This document shows positions 10,718 through 22,015 of a stretch of 64,000 nucleotides of DNA, one piece after another (the stretch's first letter is position 1; every line of letters begins with the position of its first letter). Made by a program: the position numbers and the translations under genes. The stretch is from positions 744,001-808,000 of the forward strand of contig JAGVVL010000018.1 of NCBI GenBank assembly GCA_018287875.1, read 5' to 3'. The stretch is from Nigrospora sphaerica (taxonomy: Eukaryota; Ascomycota; Sordariomycetes; Amphisphaeriales; Apiosporaceae). Under the pieces are notes generated by a model, which did no database searches, was not told the DNA's origin, and saw only the letters and a program-made list of their open reading frames with translations.

Positions 10718-11520
10718 TGATGTTGAAGCGCGGTTGCGCTGTGATGATTGTGAAGTTCGTGGCTTATTGCCGGTTGATTCTGCATGGCGGCGACGATGAT
10801 GGTGGCGACCGAGCGAGGCAGACGCAGGAGCTGCTTGGTGACGAAGAGGGACGTGGGCGACGGGCCGGAGAGGGGTGGGGACGGCGCGCCGTGTTTCAGA
10901 GAGTGGTTGGCCACTCGGTTCTGCCCCGTTACATGTGTTGACCTTCTTTGGTCTTTCACGGGACGAAGGTAAGGGAGTCGATGAATATTGTTGAAGTCGA
11001 GTTGCATGCGCCCTGAAGGGGGAGACGCAGACGCGAGACATCGGGAGGGCTGGGGGCGAAGGTCGTACGTAGTTCGGTCGATGAGCCGTCGTTCAGACTG
11101 TTCCAAGTGTTCGGTTGAGGTACCAATTGGGTTCAGAAGCTCTGGGGTGATGCACCCGAGCCGTTTGAAAGGCGCTCGCTCACTAGATTTCCAGTCGTTT
11201 GACGGCAACGGCCAGGCAGCGGCAGTCAGGAAATACGATGGATTTTCTATCAATAGGATGTATTCACATACACGTACCCACATGGAAGTAAGTATCTGCA
11301 CCGTCTTCCAAGGCATTCCTTCCGTCCAAGTAAGGCTACGGAACTCCAGAATCACATGGCGTCAATCTCATCGTCCGAAAGCTTACACTAGCCTGGGCAT
11401 ACTTGCGGCTCCTGCGGGAAACGCACAAGCCCCACCCGACATTTCCGGGACCCCAACTCCCGCAATACCCGCAGGCATCACCCATCTCCCGCAAACCAAG
11501 GTGAACACCACCCGTCCGAA
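10718..11520. other. Intergenic region upstream of the Zn2Cys6 gene
   Basis: No supported gene. The last 150 bases are C/A-rich and pyrimidine-rich, as in many fungal 5' leaders. Confidence 0.5.
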
Positions 11521-13218
11521 ATGGAGTCGCCGAAGCGGAAGCGTGCCCGCCTGGCCTGTCAACCGTGCCGGGAGCGCAAGCGGAAGTGTGACGGCCGCGA
11601 CCCCTGCGTCACCTGCACCGAATGGGGTTACGAGTGCCGCTACGAAGCCCGCCAGAAGCCCGCAAATGCGCCGGCACCGGCGACGACACAGACTCCGACC
11701 GATTCCGCCCCTCGAACCCAGGCCCTGCCAGTCCCCCTACAGCCCCCCGTCCCGAGCCCAAGCACGGCCGTCTCGGCCCAGGATGGCCTTCGTCGGCGTC
11801 TCGAAGCCAATTCCGGAGCCGCGACGGTGAGACGCCTCGGCCTCAGGATGGACCCGGCCCGCGCCCCGCGCCTCAACCTCTTTGGCTGGAACATCGGGCA
11901 GAGGCAGTTGTCCTCGGCCCAGCCCCTTGCGGCTACGGTCCTGCCCGTCGTGGACATTACCACCCTCGAGCACATGCAGTCCCTCGCCCGCGTCTACTTC
12001 GAGAAGCTGGATCCGTGCTACGGCTTCATTGACCGGGAGCAATTCTTCGAGCGGCTCGCGTTGCGCTGGCAGCCGGGCCAGGCCCCGGGTGTCCACGACA
12101 GCGTCTTGGCGGGCGTCGCCGCCATCGGCTGCATGTTTTCGCAGCGCCACGCCACCGTGACCGAGCTGCACTTGGTGAACGCGGCCCGCGCCGTTCTTGA
12201 CGGCCACCTCTCCGCTAGCCCGGCTTCGCTCGATCTTTTAACGGGCTGGCTGCTGCGCACCGTCCACCTGCGCCTCACCGGCTCCCCCCACGCCACCTGG
12301 ATCGCCAGCTGCACCCTCATGCACCTCATCGAGGCCCTGGGTCTGCATGCCGAGCCGGGGGCGAGCCTGCCGCCCACAACGCAGTGCGACCCGGATCTGA
12401 AGAGGCGCATCGTGGGCGTCGCGCACCACCTCAACGCGTGGACCTCGTTCGACCTGGGGCTCAGCCGCGTGCGCTTCCAGAAGCACGACCTGCCGCCCGT
12501 CCCGGCGCCGCGGCCCGGCGACTACACGGCCGAGCTCCTCGGCCTCCTGCCGACGTCGGTCGGCCTCGACCCGAGCGTGGCGGCCGAGGACGCCAGCCTG
12601 GTCTCGACACTCGCCGGCGTGCTCGAGGGCACGCACACGCAGGCGCCGTCGGTCATGGCGCAGGCGAACCTGGCGCTGTGCCTGGTGCGGCGCATCGCGG
12701 CGCAGGACCTCGAGCTCGCGGGCCTCGCGGAGCCGGTGCTGGCGCTGTGCGGGCGGGCGCTCGGTTGCGCGCGCGCCCTCGTACGCGACGGCGCGCCCTG
12801 GCACCAGGCCGCCAACGTGCCCTTCCACGTCCTCTGCGCCCTCCTCATCCTCGACACGCGGCCCGCCCTCGCCCTCCTGCCCGATGCCCTGCGCACTCTG
12901 ACCTGCGTCGCCGACGCCTACGACACCCCCACCACGCGCGAAGCCCGCCACGCCGCCTACCTCCTCGTCCTGCTCCACCAGCAGCGCCGCCGGGACGACA
13001 TCGCCGTCTTCGAGCGCGCCCTCGCAGCCGGCCCCTCCGAGCCCCCCGAGTCCCTCGTGCCCCCCATGCCGGCCCCGCCGCCGGGCGACTATGACACCGC
13101 CGGGGACCACGCCTGGCTCGAAGCCCTGGTTGCCGACCTGCCCGTTCTAAGAGACGTCGACTTCGAAGAGTTCCTCAGTGCCGATCTATCGGGAAGCCCG
13201 TACTTCCTGGGTGCTTGA
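11521..13218 (+). CDS. Zn2Cys6 transcription factor with fungal-specific TF domain
   Basis: A 565-aa nuclear regulator in a single exon. The Zn2Cys6 binuclear cluster is at residues 13-39 with spacing C-x2-C-x6-C-x5-C-x2-C-x6-C, preceded by the basic stretch KRKRAR. A Pro/Thr-rich linker (about residues 45-85) follows. A long, mostly helical middle region (about 130-400) looks like the fungal-specific transcription factor domain, with a segment starting LEHMQSLARVYFEKLDPCYG. The acidic C-terminus (ADLPVLRDVDFEEFLSADLS) could be an activation domain. The ATG lies eight codons before the conserved basic region, which fits this class. Target genes are unknown; the MFS transporter downstream on the same strand is a possible neighbour target, but nothing in the sequence shows this. 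Confidence 0.93.
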   Translation: MESPKRKRARLACQPCRERKRKCDGRDPCVTCTEWGYECRYEARQKPANAPAPATTQTPTDSAPRTQALPVPLQPPVPSPSTAVSAQDGLRRRLEANSGAATVRRLGLRMDPARAPRLNLFGWNIGQRQLSSAQPLAATVLPVVDITTLEHMQSLARVYFEKLDPCYGFIDREQFFERLALRWQPGQAPGVHDSVLAGVAAIGCMFSQRHATVTELHLVNAARAVLDGHLSASPASLDLLTGWLLRTVHLRLTGSPHATWIASCTLMHLIEALGLHAEPGASLPPTTQCDPDLKRRIVGVAHHLNAWTSFDLGLSRVRFQKHDLPPVPAPRPGDYTAELLGLLPTSVGLDPSVAAEDASLVSTLAGVLEGTHTQAPSVMAQANLALCLVRRIAAQDLELAGLAEPVLALCGRALGCARALVRDGAPWHQAANVPFHVLCALLILDTRPALALLPDALRTLTCVADAYDTPTTREARHAAYLLVLLHQQRRRDDIAVFERALAAGPSEPPESLVPPMPAPPPGDYDTAGDHAWLEALVADLPVLRDVDFEEFLSADLSGSPYFLGA

Positions 13219-14574
13219 GCCCTCGGCTGTTCGGTGGTTCCGCGGCCCCAGGGGTTCGATGTGTTTCGCTTCTCAAGGTCAACACGCCGTTGCCCGCGCC
13301 GTGTTAGCGATCGTCGTCCTCCCAGTGTGTAGCAAGCCTTATACCCCTCTGGCAAGAACAGCTAATTTACCAGCCTTTAGCCAGCCCCGCTTAATGGAAT
13401 TATACCAGGGCTTGGAGGGGACGCCATCAGCGAATACGGATGGGAAAAGGAGGATCGTAGGTCAGCATGATGCACCGGTTTCATTTTGTATTTCGGCGGC
13501 TCAGCTGCTGCCTCACTTCGACTTCAGCGTTGAGGATGCCCCGTGGTGAAAGACACTGGGACCTAGTCCAACGGTCGACTCCTACTCCGCACTATCATAT
13601 GAGGCCTGTTCGGAAGATGGACTTGGGGTGTTGCTAGAAGCCGTTTTGGAAAGGAACGTTCTGAGTTTTGTGGCCGTCCCTACGGCGTATATAAAATGAC
13701 ATTCCTCCGGTGTGGTTGATTTACTAGAGATGACAAGGAGTGATGTGAGCCTCGAGGCTCTTGTTTGTGTCCCGGAATGCTGTAGGCTGCATTATTCTGT
13801 CCCTAAAATCCTACGTTGCTTCTAGAAATGGCGGGGCCTTGATATAGGTAGTACGAGACAAACGGTCAACTTCAAAGGTTAGAAATGCCAAAAGCGGATA
13901 ATGTATACGACGAACCACTCTTCTTATCACGGTGCTCCAATCTTGGCACGCTAATGTTTCGACTCTGCCGTCTAGGCAGGTGGGTCTCAGATCTGTCCGC
14001 CCGCATGCGATCTTGACAACCGATCGATTCGTTAGTTCTTCGGCTGCAGGTACGCGTGCTGCTATCCTTGCAACCCGCGTAGGTGCCGAACAACAGAATT
14101 GATCATTTCTCCGCATAGTCTTCGGTAGGAGGTTCTCTTGGACCCCATCCCAGGTTTGCTGGGAGTCGGAGGACGGCGTAGTGGCGGTAACGAATGCCAA
14201 GAGCGGGTGACGCAGTGGCAGTGGGACAATCCACTTACAAGCGGGTATTGCGGCTTATGAACTCTGTTTTAGCCTCCGTCCCGACCAAAAGTCGAGTCCG
14301 AATTCCCGAATTCCCGCAGTTCCCGCTCCCCCAGGGTCGATAAGGGCAGGATTTTAAGTCGACGTGGTTCGCCTGTAAAGCCCGGTGACACAAATGAACA
14401 CTTGATAGTCGTCCTCGAACCCGGGCCAGAGGATACGCATCCACTGCGGACACCTACGAGAGCATCCCCCCACGATCCTTTGCCGTGTTCCCGCTTGCCC
14501 TGAATGCCGACCGAACACCCTCTTATCTCGATCAAGCGCCACCGGAGCCACTATCTCGGCCAGCTAGTCGAAAA
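13219..14574. other. Intergenic region, no supported gene
   Basis: 1.3 kb with only short frames in several phases on both strands. No repeat or RNA gene recognised. The last 100 bases form the leader of the MFS gene. Confidence 0.5.
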
Positions 14575-16270
14575 ATGGCCGTGGATGAGGAGAAGCTACC
14601 GCCGGGACCAGGGCGGCCCATCCCACCGCCCCGGCCCGATGCCGTCGGCTACACGGTAGATTTCGATGGGCCCGACGACCCCACGCATCCCTACAACTGG
14701 TCGGGTCCTTTCAAGTAAGCTTACCCCTGTTTCCCCCCATCCTAGTCACGGGGGTATTCTGTTTTGTTCGTCGACTGGAGCGAAGCAGTCGACCGAGAGG
14801 GGCGTTTGCTTACAGAGACGTCGCCCACCCATCAGGCACTCGACGGCGCTTCTCGTGTGCAGCGGTACGCTAATCGAGTCGTACACGAGCGCGGCGTTCG
14901 CGCCGGGGGCGGCGGCGGCGGCGGCGGAGCTCGGGCTCGGGGCCACGGCGGCGCGGCTGGGGACGACGCTGTACGTGCTGGGGTTCGCGTTCGGGCCGGC
15001 GCTCTGGGCGCCGCTGTCGGAGCTGTGGGGGCGGCGATGGCCGCTGACGGCGTCGATGCTGGCGGGGGGCGCGTTCGCGCTGGGGACGGCGACGGCGCGC
15101 GGCGGCGGCGCGCTGCTCGCGTGCCGCTTCCTCGGCGGCCTCTGCGGCGCCTGCCAGTTCAGTGTGGCGCCCGGCGTCGTCGCCGACGTCTACGCGGCGG
15201 GCCCGCGCGGCGTCGCCCTCGTCCTCTACACCCTCGCCGTCTTCCTCGGCCCCTTCGGCGCCCCCGTCGCCGGCGGCTTCATCACGGCGCGCCTCGGCTG
15301 GCGCTGGACCCTCTACGTGCCCGCGCTCCTCGCCCTCGCCAACGGCGCCCTCTCCCTGCTCTTCCTGCGCGAGACGTCGGCGCCCTGCCTGCTCGCCGCC
15401 CGCGCCGCTGCGCTGCGCCGCAAGACAGGCCGCGGCGACATCCGCGCGCCGCACGAGACCGCCGGCGTCGACGTGGGCGCCCTCGCCGACAAGTACTTCG
15501 CGCGGCCGCTGCGCATGCTCGCGACCGAGCCCATCCTGCTGCTCATCTCGCTCTACATGTCCTTCATCTACGGGATCACGTACTGCCTGCTGGCGGGCTA
15601 CCCGCACGTCTTCGGCCGGATCCGCGGCCTGCCGCCCGGCCTCGCCGGCCTGCCCTTCCTCGGCCTCGTCGTCGGCCAGCTCGCCGGCCTCGCCTTCGCC
15701 CTCTCGCGCCAGGCCGCCTACGCCCGCCGCCTCGCCGCCCACGGCAACGTCCCCGTCCCCGAGTGGCGCCTCGCCCCCGCCCTCGTCGGCGCCCCCGCCT
15801 TCGCCCTCGGCGTCTTCGCCTTCGGCTGGACCGGCTTCCGCGCCGACATCCACTGGGCCGCGCCCACGGCCGCCGGCGTCCTCATCGGCTTCGGCATCTT
15901 TTGCGTCTTCCAGCCGTGCTTCACCTACATCATCGACGCCTACCTGCCCATGTGAGTTTTTTGATAGCCTTTCCCCCCTGGGTCGGGCGGCGGCTCGACC
16001 CCTCCCTCCTCGCCGACCCCATTGCTGACTACCGCTGGGCACAACAGAACCGCCTCGGCCGTGGCCGCCAACATCATACTACGCTCCTCCATCGCCGCCG
16101 GCTTTCCGCTATTCTCGACACAGATGTTCGAGGGCATGGGCGTGCAGTGGGCGTGCACATTGCTCGGGGGTCTGTCGATGGTCATGATACCCATTCCCTT
16201 TGCGTTCCGCATCTACGGGCCCCTGCTGCGCAAAAAGAGCGCCTACCTGATAGATTCCCATGCCTGCTGA
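14575..16270 (+). CDS. MFS transporter, DHA1 (multidrug/polyamine-type)
   Basis: A 12-TM proton antiporter of the plasma membrane. Three exons, 14575-14714, 14836-15951 and 16048-16270, give 492 aa with GT-AG introns in phase. The N-terminus is hydrophilic, with the motif DGPDDPTHPYNW that typically precedes TM1 in DHA1 proteins. The loop between TM2 and TM3 carries APLSELWGRRWP, the DHA1 form of MFS motif A. TM helices follow in two bundles around a central loop (residues about 240-275). The C-terminal bundle has DAYLP followed by a SAVAANIILRS helix. Start choice: the ATG at 14575 (context AAAAATGG) is the first good one; the frame extends upstream only from a non-ATG codon. Substrate is unknown. 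Third positions are extremely GC-rich. Confidence 0.92.
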
Positions 16271-16523
16271 AGCGGGTGCTCAGGAGTCTTTTTGCGCTAC
16301 GCTTGTCGATTGTACAAATTAAAAAAAAAAGAAAAGGGTTGGCTATGTTCGCCTCCAATATCATATGGAATCGCTGCCTTAAAATCAGCGAATAATTAAA
16401 TAGATAAAATCGCTCTCAATGGCCCCTTGAAAACCATGTGTGGGTTTCTCGTGAGTCCCGCTCCATCCAACCGACCTCTGGCTTCCCCTCGTCTGCCAGC
16501 TCCCCTCCCGTGCCGAAGCGCCG

Positions 16524-17342
16524 CTATCTGAGGCCGTTTGCAAACTCGCCCACGGCGCGGCTCAAGTACTGGTTGAAATCCGCCAGCAGCCGAGCGCGGA
16601 TGACGGCCCGCTGCGTGGCGGGGGTCCGGGCCAGTTGCTCCTCGGCGGCATGCACAACGAGCTCGGCAGCACGCCTGGCCATCTCGAACATCTGAGGGCC
16701 GATGGGGTTCTCAGAAGCCGAGACGGCGCTTTCCAGGGGCACGGGCGGGGGGAGCCAGGCTGGAATCTTTTCTGGGGCTTCTTCGCTCATCAAACAGTGA
16801 GAAGGGGTCGCCACCTGATCCTCGTCTTCCGTGTCGGTGGCCGGCGTAAATCGGGAGTCTGCAGCGTTGGTCTTGCTCGCGCTTGTGTCCAGAGTCTTCG
16901 AAGTCAGTGAAATTTCTGCCGCTGGATTGTACGTGATGGTGAAAAGTAGGCGCTCTGTGGTATCGTCATCATTGCTTGTCTGTTTGGAATGACTGTTTAG
17001 TATCCCCAATGTTTTGCGGGACTGCTAGGTATGGCGAGCTTGTTACCTCGCCGGCTCTGGTGGAAGAAATTGCCTCAATATATTCCGTAGCTAATTGGTG
17101 CTGCGCAGTTCTGGCGTCCATGAAGGCGAAAAACCACTTCATCTCGTCATCCTCACTGTCGTATGTCTGTCGTGAAATTCAGTATCCGACCGTACCATGA
17201 AGCTCCACATGAAAGTAGTTTTCTCACGTTCTCGACCTCAGGACCGCATACGTTCTGCGCTTTTTTGGACGGGCCTTCAGCTTGGTCGGCCGCTGCTCGT
17301 TTCGTTCCACAGGACGGCATCGTGCTGGTCCTACGTCCCATA
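16524..17342 (-). CDS. Uncharacterised multi-exon protein, 5' end unresolved
   Basis: I do not recognise the family. Exons supported by phase and splice signals are 17228 and upstream (basic, segment KARPKKRRTYAVLRSRT), 17047-17155 (EDDEMKWFFAFMDARTAQHQ) and 16524-16979 (152 codons ending in EFANGLR). Introns 16980-17046 and 17156-17227 have GTAACA and GTGAGA donors, and branch-like ATACTAAAC and ATACTGAAT before CAG. The last exon encodes a Ser/Thr/acidic linker, a Pro-rich stretch and a helical tail with the segment MARRAAELVVHAAEEQLA. No signal peptide or TM segment. The 5' exon has no in-frame ATG, so at least one more exon lies upstream; a CAG acceptor near 17343 is a candidate. The gene is inferred from splice consistency only. 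Confidence 0.5.
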
Positions 17343-17399
17343 CCTGCCAATGGTAGTAGGTATCTGCCCACCACCTGGTTTCAGACGCTAGCTTTTTTT

Positions 17400-18508
17400 T
17401 GGATGATCCTGAGGCTTGGAAAGTATTTTGATACGAAGATTTACATGGGTAAAATTGCAGAGTTGTAAAATGTACATACGTTTTCGAAGACGACACGGTC
17501 CGAGATTACGGCAAACAACTGTGATGGCAAGCGTAAAACAGGCGCCAGAATAATCGTTTGCTAGGAAAGAAGCTACCAGGCGCGTTTGTTTAGTGAGGTA
17601 CCCACGTACCAATAAAGATTACACGGGCACCGCACGCTACCGGTATTGTCCAAATTATCAGCGCTCAATACCAGCCATCACGGTATCCGAGTGAAACGAC
17701 TGGGAAGGGAACCATCGCCGTGTGTCCTCGGATGGCAGCCCGAAAATTTCAAGAGAAAAGCTGACGGCACGGGATGAAAGTGGAAGGAAGGCGCGTCCAA
17801 ACAATCTGTTGAAAGTACCAAGCAATGACGACCCTTCAATCCTGCTCTAGTTCGAAACCACGGTGAATTGTGTGTTTATACCGCCCGTTATAGCAGAAGT
17901 ACCCCAGAAGACCTCGGTATTCCGGCCTCTCGAGATATGCGTAAGTGGATCGTGCCAATACGGATAAGCAGTTGGGCTCCTAAGCGGATAAACTTCTGGT
18001 GTTGTCCCGGTCTCCAATCCGAATTCGGTAACCTCACTCTGTTTTACCATTCCAACCCTGGTGGCAATGCCTCCCCGGACTGCCGTGGGCTGTATTCTCA
18101 GCTCCGCCACCGGACGTTATAATCGTGTGGTTGAAATAACGTGGCGCAAGGAACAGCCAATGAAGCGGGGCCATGTTGTTTCCCCCACTCGTGGTTCATG
18201 CGGCTGACCTGCAAGCCCTTTGCTTCCATCCCGGCTGCCTAATAGCCGACTCATCCTAGCATGGGTGTCCCGCCAGCTGAGACCCCATGACTTGCTGGGG
18301 GGGAGCAGCTGAAGATACCCACCTTATCTTCGGCTGGAAACATGATGAGGGGTCGTGGGGGGCAGTGCGGTGCTCAAGGCACATACTTCAGACACCCGTC
18401 TCCCGTTGCTCGCGGAAGCTGCTCTGGCCCTCGGGACGAGATCTGTTCGTGGCCCTTTGCGCACATGCTATTCAAGGTCCTACTAACGTCCATTCACCCA
18501 CACTCACA
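17400..18508. other. Intergenic region, no supported gene
   Basis: Only short frames. The 5' exon or exons of the uncharacterised minus-strand gene may extend into the left part. Bases 18287-18508 are in frame with the HET gene but probably 5' leader. Confidence 0.45.
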
Positions 18509-20392
18509 ATGGCCAGGAGTGTTTACGAGGTCGTGAGGGTGGACGAGCAACCATCGTCCATCCGCGTCCTCGAGCTGCATCCCGGACCTCCCGGAAGCCC
18601 GCTCAAGGGCCGTCTGGTGCTGTGCTGCCTCGAAGACGAAGCGCGCACGCCGTACACGGCGCTTTCCTACACGTGGGGCACGCAAACGGCCGAGGACACG
18701 ACGATACAGCTCCAGGACGGCAGCGAACCCGTCTCGGTCTGGGCTAATCTTAAGCGCGCCCTGCACACGCTCCGCAGCCCCGAGGTCAGCGTGCGCCTCT
18801 GGATCGACGCCATTTGCATCGACCAGTCCGACACCCACGACAAGAACCTGCAGCTCCCCCTCATGGGGCGCATCTATGCGCTGGCGGCCAAGACAGTTAT
18901 CTGGCTCGGCCCCGCTGGCGACGACACCGCCCTGGGCATGGAATTCGTCCGGGCGATTGGCGACGAACGGCGGAAGCACGAAACTGTCCCGTCGCAAGCA
19001 TGGCTTGAGGCATCCCTCACCTCGGCACATTGGGCCGCCATCGGTTCCCTGATGGCGAGCCCGTGGTGGGGTCGGATATGGATTGTGCAGGAGGTGTTAA
19101 AGTCAAACAACTCGCATGTCCAGTGCGGTGACGCGACTGCTGCGCTGGACGACTTTGTGGCCCTCGAGGAGGTGCGGTATACGTACATAAGGGCGGTGGA
19201 AGGGCTCCGCCTAATTCCTCGCTACCCGCTGTCCGTCATATTCTCGAGTTGGAGCCTCAACCTGCGCGATGCCCGCAGCGACGCGTGCCCCCTCATGGAG
19301 TGGCTGGTCGTGACGGAGCGGTTCGCCTTCACGAAGCCGCGCGACCGCTTCTACGCGCTGCTCGGCCTGACTAACCCCGCGGCGCGGCAGGCGATCGAGG
19401 TCGAGTACGACGAAAGCCGCATGTCGGACGCGTTGCTCAATGTCAACGCGGTCGTGCACTGCCTCTCGCAGTTCCGCATGCTGCTGCCGCTGCAGTTCCC
19501 GCATGGCGGCGACCGGCCGCCGGGCCTGCCGTCCTGGTGCCCCGACTGGTACCGGCCCGACCATGGGTACCAGAGCCTCGCGTTCGACGAAGGGGAGGGC
19601 GGCTTCCTGTACGAGGCCTGCGGGCCGCGCCACACGCACGCGCCCCTCGTCTACCACAGCCCGCCCCTGACTAACGCCACCGCCGCCGGCTGCGACCTCT
19701 GGCTCCGCGGCTGGCCTGTCGACACCCTCGCCTTCGTCGATGCCTTCACACCCTTCGAACTCGAGCGCGAGACGACGCCGGCCCTGCAGGCTGCCGGCCG
19801 CGCCGCCCGCCGTCGCGCCCTGCACGCCAAGTGCGGCGACTGGCGGGCGGCGGTCGAGGCGCACATCGCAGACAGCCGGCCCCACCCGTACGGGTCGGCG
19901 GCGGGGCTCCGCGCCGCCTTCTGGCGTACCCTCATCGCCGACCGGGCATCGCCGTCGAGAGGTCCGCCGCCGGAAAGTTTCGGACGGGGACTGGATCAGT
20001 TTTTGGACGACGATGACGACGAGACCGCGCCGCTGGCGCCCACCGTCATGTCGTACTTGGCGGTAGCGGCTGGACGGCTCCTGCGCCGCGCCTTCGTCAT
20101 CAGCTCCCGTGGGTACCTAGGGCTGGCGCCGGGCCACGCGGCGCCCGGCGACGACGTCTGCGTGTTCGAGGGCGGCCGCGTGCCGTTCGTGCTGCGGGGC
20201 GCCGACGGCGAAACCGCGGCCGCGGCCGCGGCAGAAGCAGCGCGGGATCCCGACAACGACGAGAAGACAACACCCCGGTACACGTGGGTGGGCGAGGCGT
20301 ACGTGCACGGCATCATGCAGGGCGAGTGGGTCGCGGAGCTCGAGCGGCAGCAGGGGCAGAGCCCGGAGCTGGTGGGGTTCGTCGTGATTTGA
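18509..20392 (+). CDS. HET-domain (heterokaryon incompatibility) protein
   Basis: A 627-aa single-exon protein with an N-terminal HET domain, the module that triggers cell death in fungal non-self recognition. Three HET hallmark blocks are visible: ALSYTWG (residues 51-57), LWIDAICIDQ (from residue 97) followed by QLPLMGRIYALA and VIWLG, and PWWGRIWIVQEV (near residue 190). The rest (about 230-627) has the usual HET-protein tail with no recognisable NACHT, WD40 or ankyrin part. An acidic run is at about residue 500. The start at 18509 is chosen because HET proteins begin close to the domain; an in-frame extension to 18287 has no similarity. Whether it is an active allorecognition gene cannot be seen from sequence. 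Confidence 0.93.
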   Translation: MARSVYEVVRVDEQPSSIRVLELHPGPPGSPLKGRLVLCCLEDEARTPYTALSYTWGTQTAEDTTIQLQDGSEPVSVWANLKRALHTLRSPEVSVRLWIDAICIDQSDTHDKNLQLPLMGRIYALAAKTVIWLGPAGDDTALGMEFVRAIGDERRKHETVPSQAWLEASLTSAHWAAIGSLMASPWWGRIWIVQEVLKSNNSHVQCGDATAALDDFVALEEVRYTYIRAVEGLRLIPRYPLSVIFSSWSLNLRDARSDACPLMEWLVVTERFAFTKPRDRFYALLGLTNPAARQAIEVEYDESRMSDALLNVNAVVHCLSQFRMLLPLQFPHGGDRPPGLPSWCPDWYRPDHGYQSLAFDEGEGGFLYEACGPRHTHAPLVYHSPPLTNATAAGCDLWLRGWPVDTLAFVDAFTPFELERETTPALQAAGRAARRRALHAKCGDWRAAVEAHIADSRPHPYGSAAGLRAAFWRTLIADRASPSRGPPPESFGRGLDQFLDDDDDETAPLAPTVMSYLAVAAGRLLRRAFVISSRGYLGLAPGHAAPGDDVCVFEGGRVPFVLRGADGETAAAAAAEAARDPDNDEKTTPRYTWVGEAYVHGIMQGEWVAELERQQGQSPELVGFVVI

Positions 20393-22015
20393 GATTCCGA
20401 CGTTTCTCGACGTCCCCACGGAGGAGAATGCCCCCGCCCGGGAGTGCCACACCTGTTCCTTAGATCGGAAGACCAGGAATAGATATGCAGGTACTTTTTC
20501 GGTGACAGCTGGCCTTTTCCCTTCTTTTTTTTTCTCTTTTTTTCTTTTTGCGGGTCAGAGGCTGGCAGAGGAGGCCTACATATCCATGGATCCCCATATC
20601 TGCATATGTCTATCGCCCGATCGATTAAACTTCTGACGTCAGTTTAAGCGCCGTCGTGGTAGCGTGTTAGCATAGGCCTCAAACGTCGGGTTTGAAAGAT
20701 GCGAAAGATCGCCCGCCGATCTCAGGTCAGCCGGTCGGTTTCGTTGATGGCAAAAAACGAGTGCAGCACGTGGGCGCCACAGCGGTGCCTGTATTAGTAC
20801 GGATAATGCAAGGGCCCGCGAGTCTGGTACCGAGGCCAGTGCCGAAGAGCGCGTTCTTTTAGCGACGATCCTAGGCGGAAGGCTAGTGTGGATTCCGACG
20901 GCGCATAGTTGTCCTTGGGCTGTCCGGTGGTCAGGGCTAGCGAGTCATCCCACGGAAAGGGCAAGTTTCGCAGCGAGAGTGTGTCGAGGGAGGGGGACAA
21001 AATAATAAACGGCGCGACTAAGGCAAGTGTTTTTAGTGTAGTGAGCTCATTCAGCCGTTTATTTTGTCCCTCCTCGCGTGTGTACACGTACGGCGCACCT
21101 ACCTGGACGGCTCCAGAAACCGTGCGATCCCGAATATCCCCAATGTTACCCCATCTCTCATGAAACCTCGTGCGCATGAGGATGTGCCGGGCGGCCCGTC
21201 CCTGGCCGTGGATCATCCGCGTGACCAGGAGTAGGACGCAGATCTTCCGCAGACTGTTGCCTCGGGTCCGTTTTAATTGATGATCTGTGGCGCTTCGGGG
21301 GCGATGCCCCATCGACCATGGCCCGGCAAGGAAATGCCTGGAGGGCCTAAACTCTTTGGCCCGAGGGCTTAACAGGGCCCTGGGGCTCCCTGCACCTGTG
21401 CAAACTGCATGAAACATCCAGGATGTACCAAATCAAGCTTCGCGTGGATGCAGTCTCGTCTTGAGCATAGCGGGTTATCAATCCATTTTCTGCTCCCCCA
21501 CGCCCGGCATGTCGGAGTCCCGTGTGGGAACGGTGACGGACTTAATTACTTTCCTTTCTTTTGTTCTAGGGTCCGCTCGACAATCACTTGGTTCCATGCT
21601 CTACGATCTCGTGGAATTTCCCATCTCCCCCTAGCCGTGGTCCCGCGAGCTGGAGGGTGCAGCGCAATTTCTTCCCGTCCTAGATCAAACTCTAGTACGC
21701 GCGAACCTGATTTTATGGTAGCACTAGTGCTGCGGCGTGAAGCCGTCGCGTGCTAGCCGACCCCCTAACACACCATAGCAGCACCAAAGCGGGAAAGCTG
21801 AACCCCTGGACGCTACCGTAGCGCGGTGACCATGGGCACTTTCGGCGAGCAGCATTTGCCGACGGCCCCTATGTGCCGAGGATGCGCCCTCTGCCGTGCT
21901 TGGTTGGAATAGCATATAGGCCGAGAGGTCGGCCCAAGGGCCGGTCGCCCTGACTGGACTATATCAGCTCCGACTACGTCGATGCTGCAGGCCACCCACA
22001 GGGAACGCAAGGAGG
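20393..22015. other. Intergenic region, no supported gene
   Basis: Contains a pyrimidine-rich tract (20518-20550) and a 207-codon minus-strand frame (20794-21417) that has an ATG but no domain, low-complexity structure or splice context. I do not call it a gene. No repeat found. Confidence 0.45.

Noticed and set aside
14485..14574. N-terminal extension of the MFS transporter
   Set aside because: It opens with GTG and lacks an ATG; the ATG at 14575 has a better context.
20794..21417. 207-codon minus-strand frame starting with ATG
   Set aside because: No domain, signal peptide, low-complexity bias or supporting splice context; fits a chance frame in intergenic DNA.
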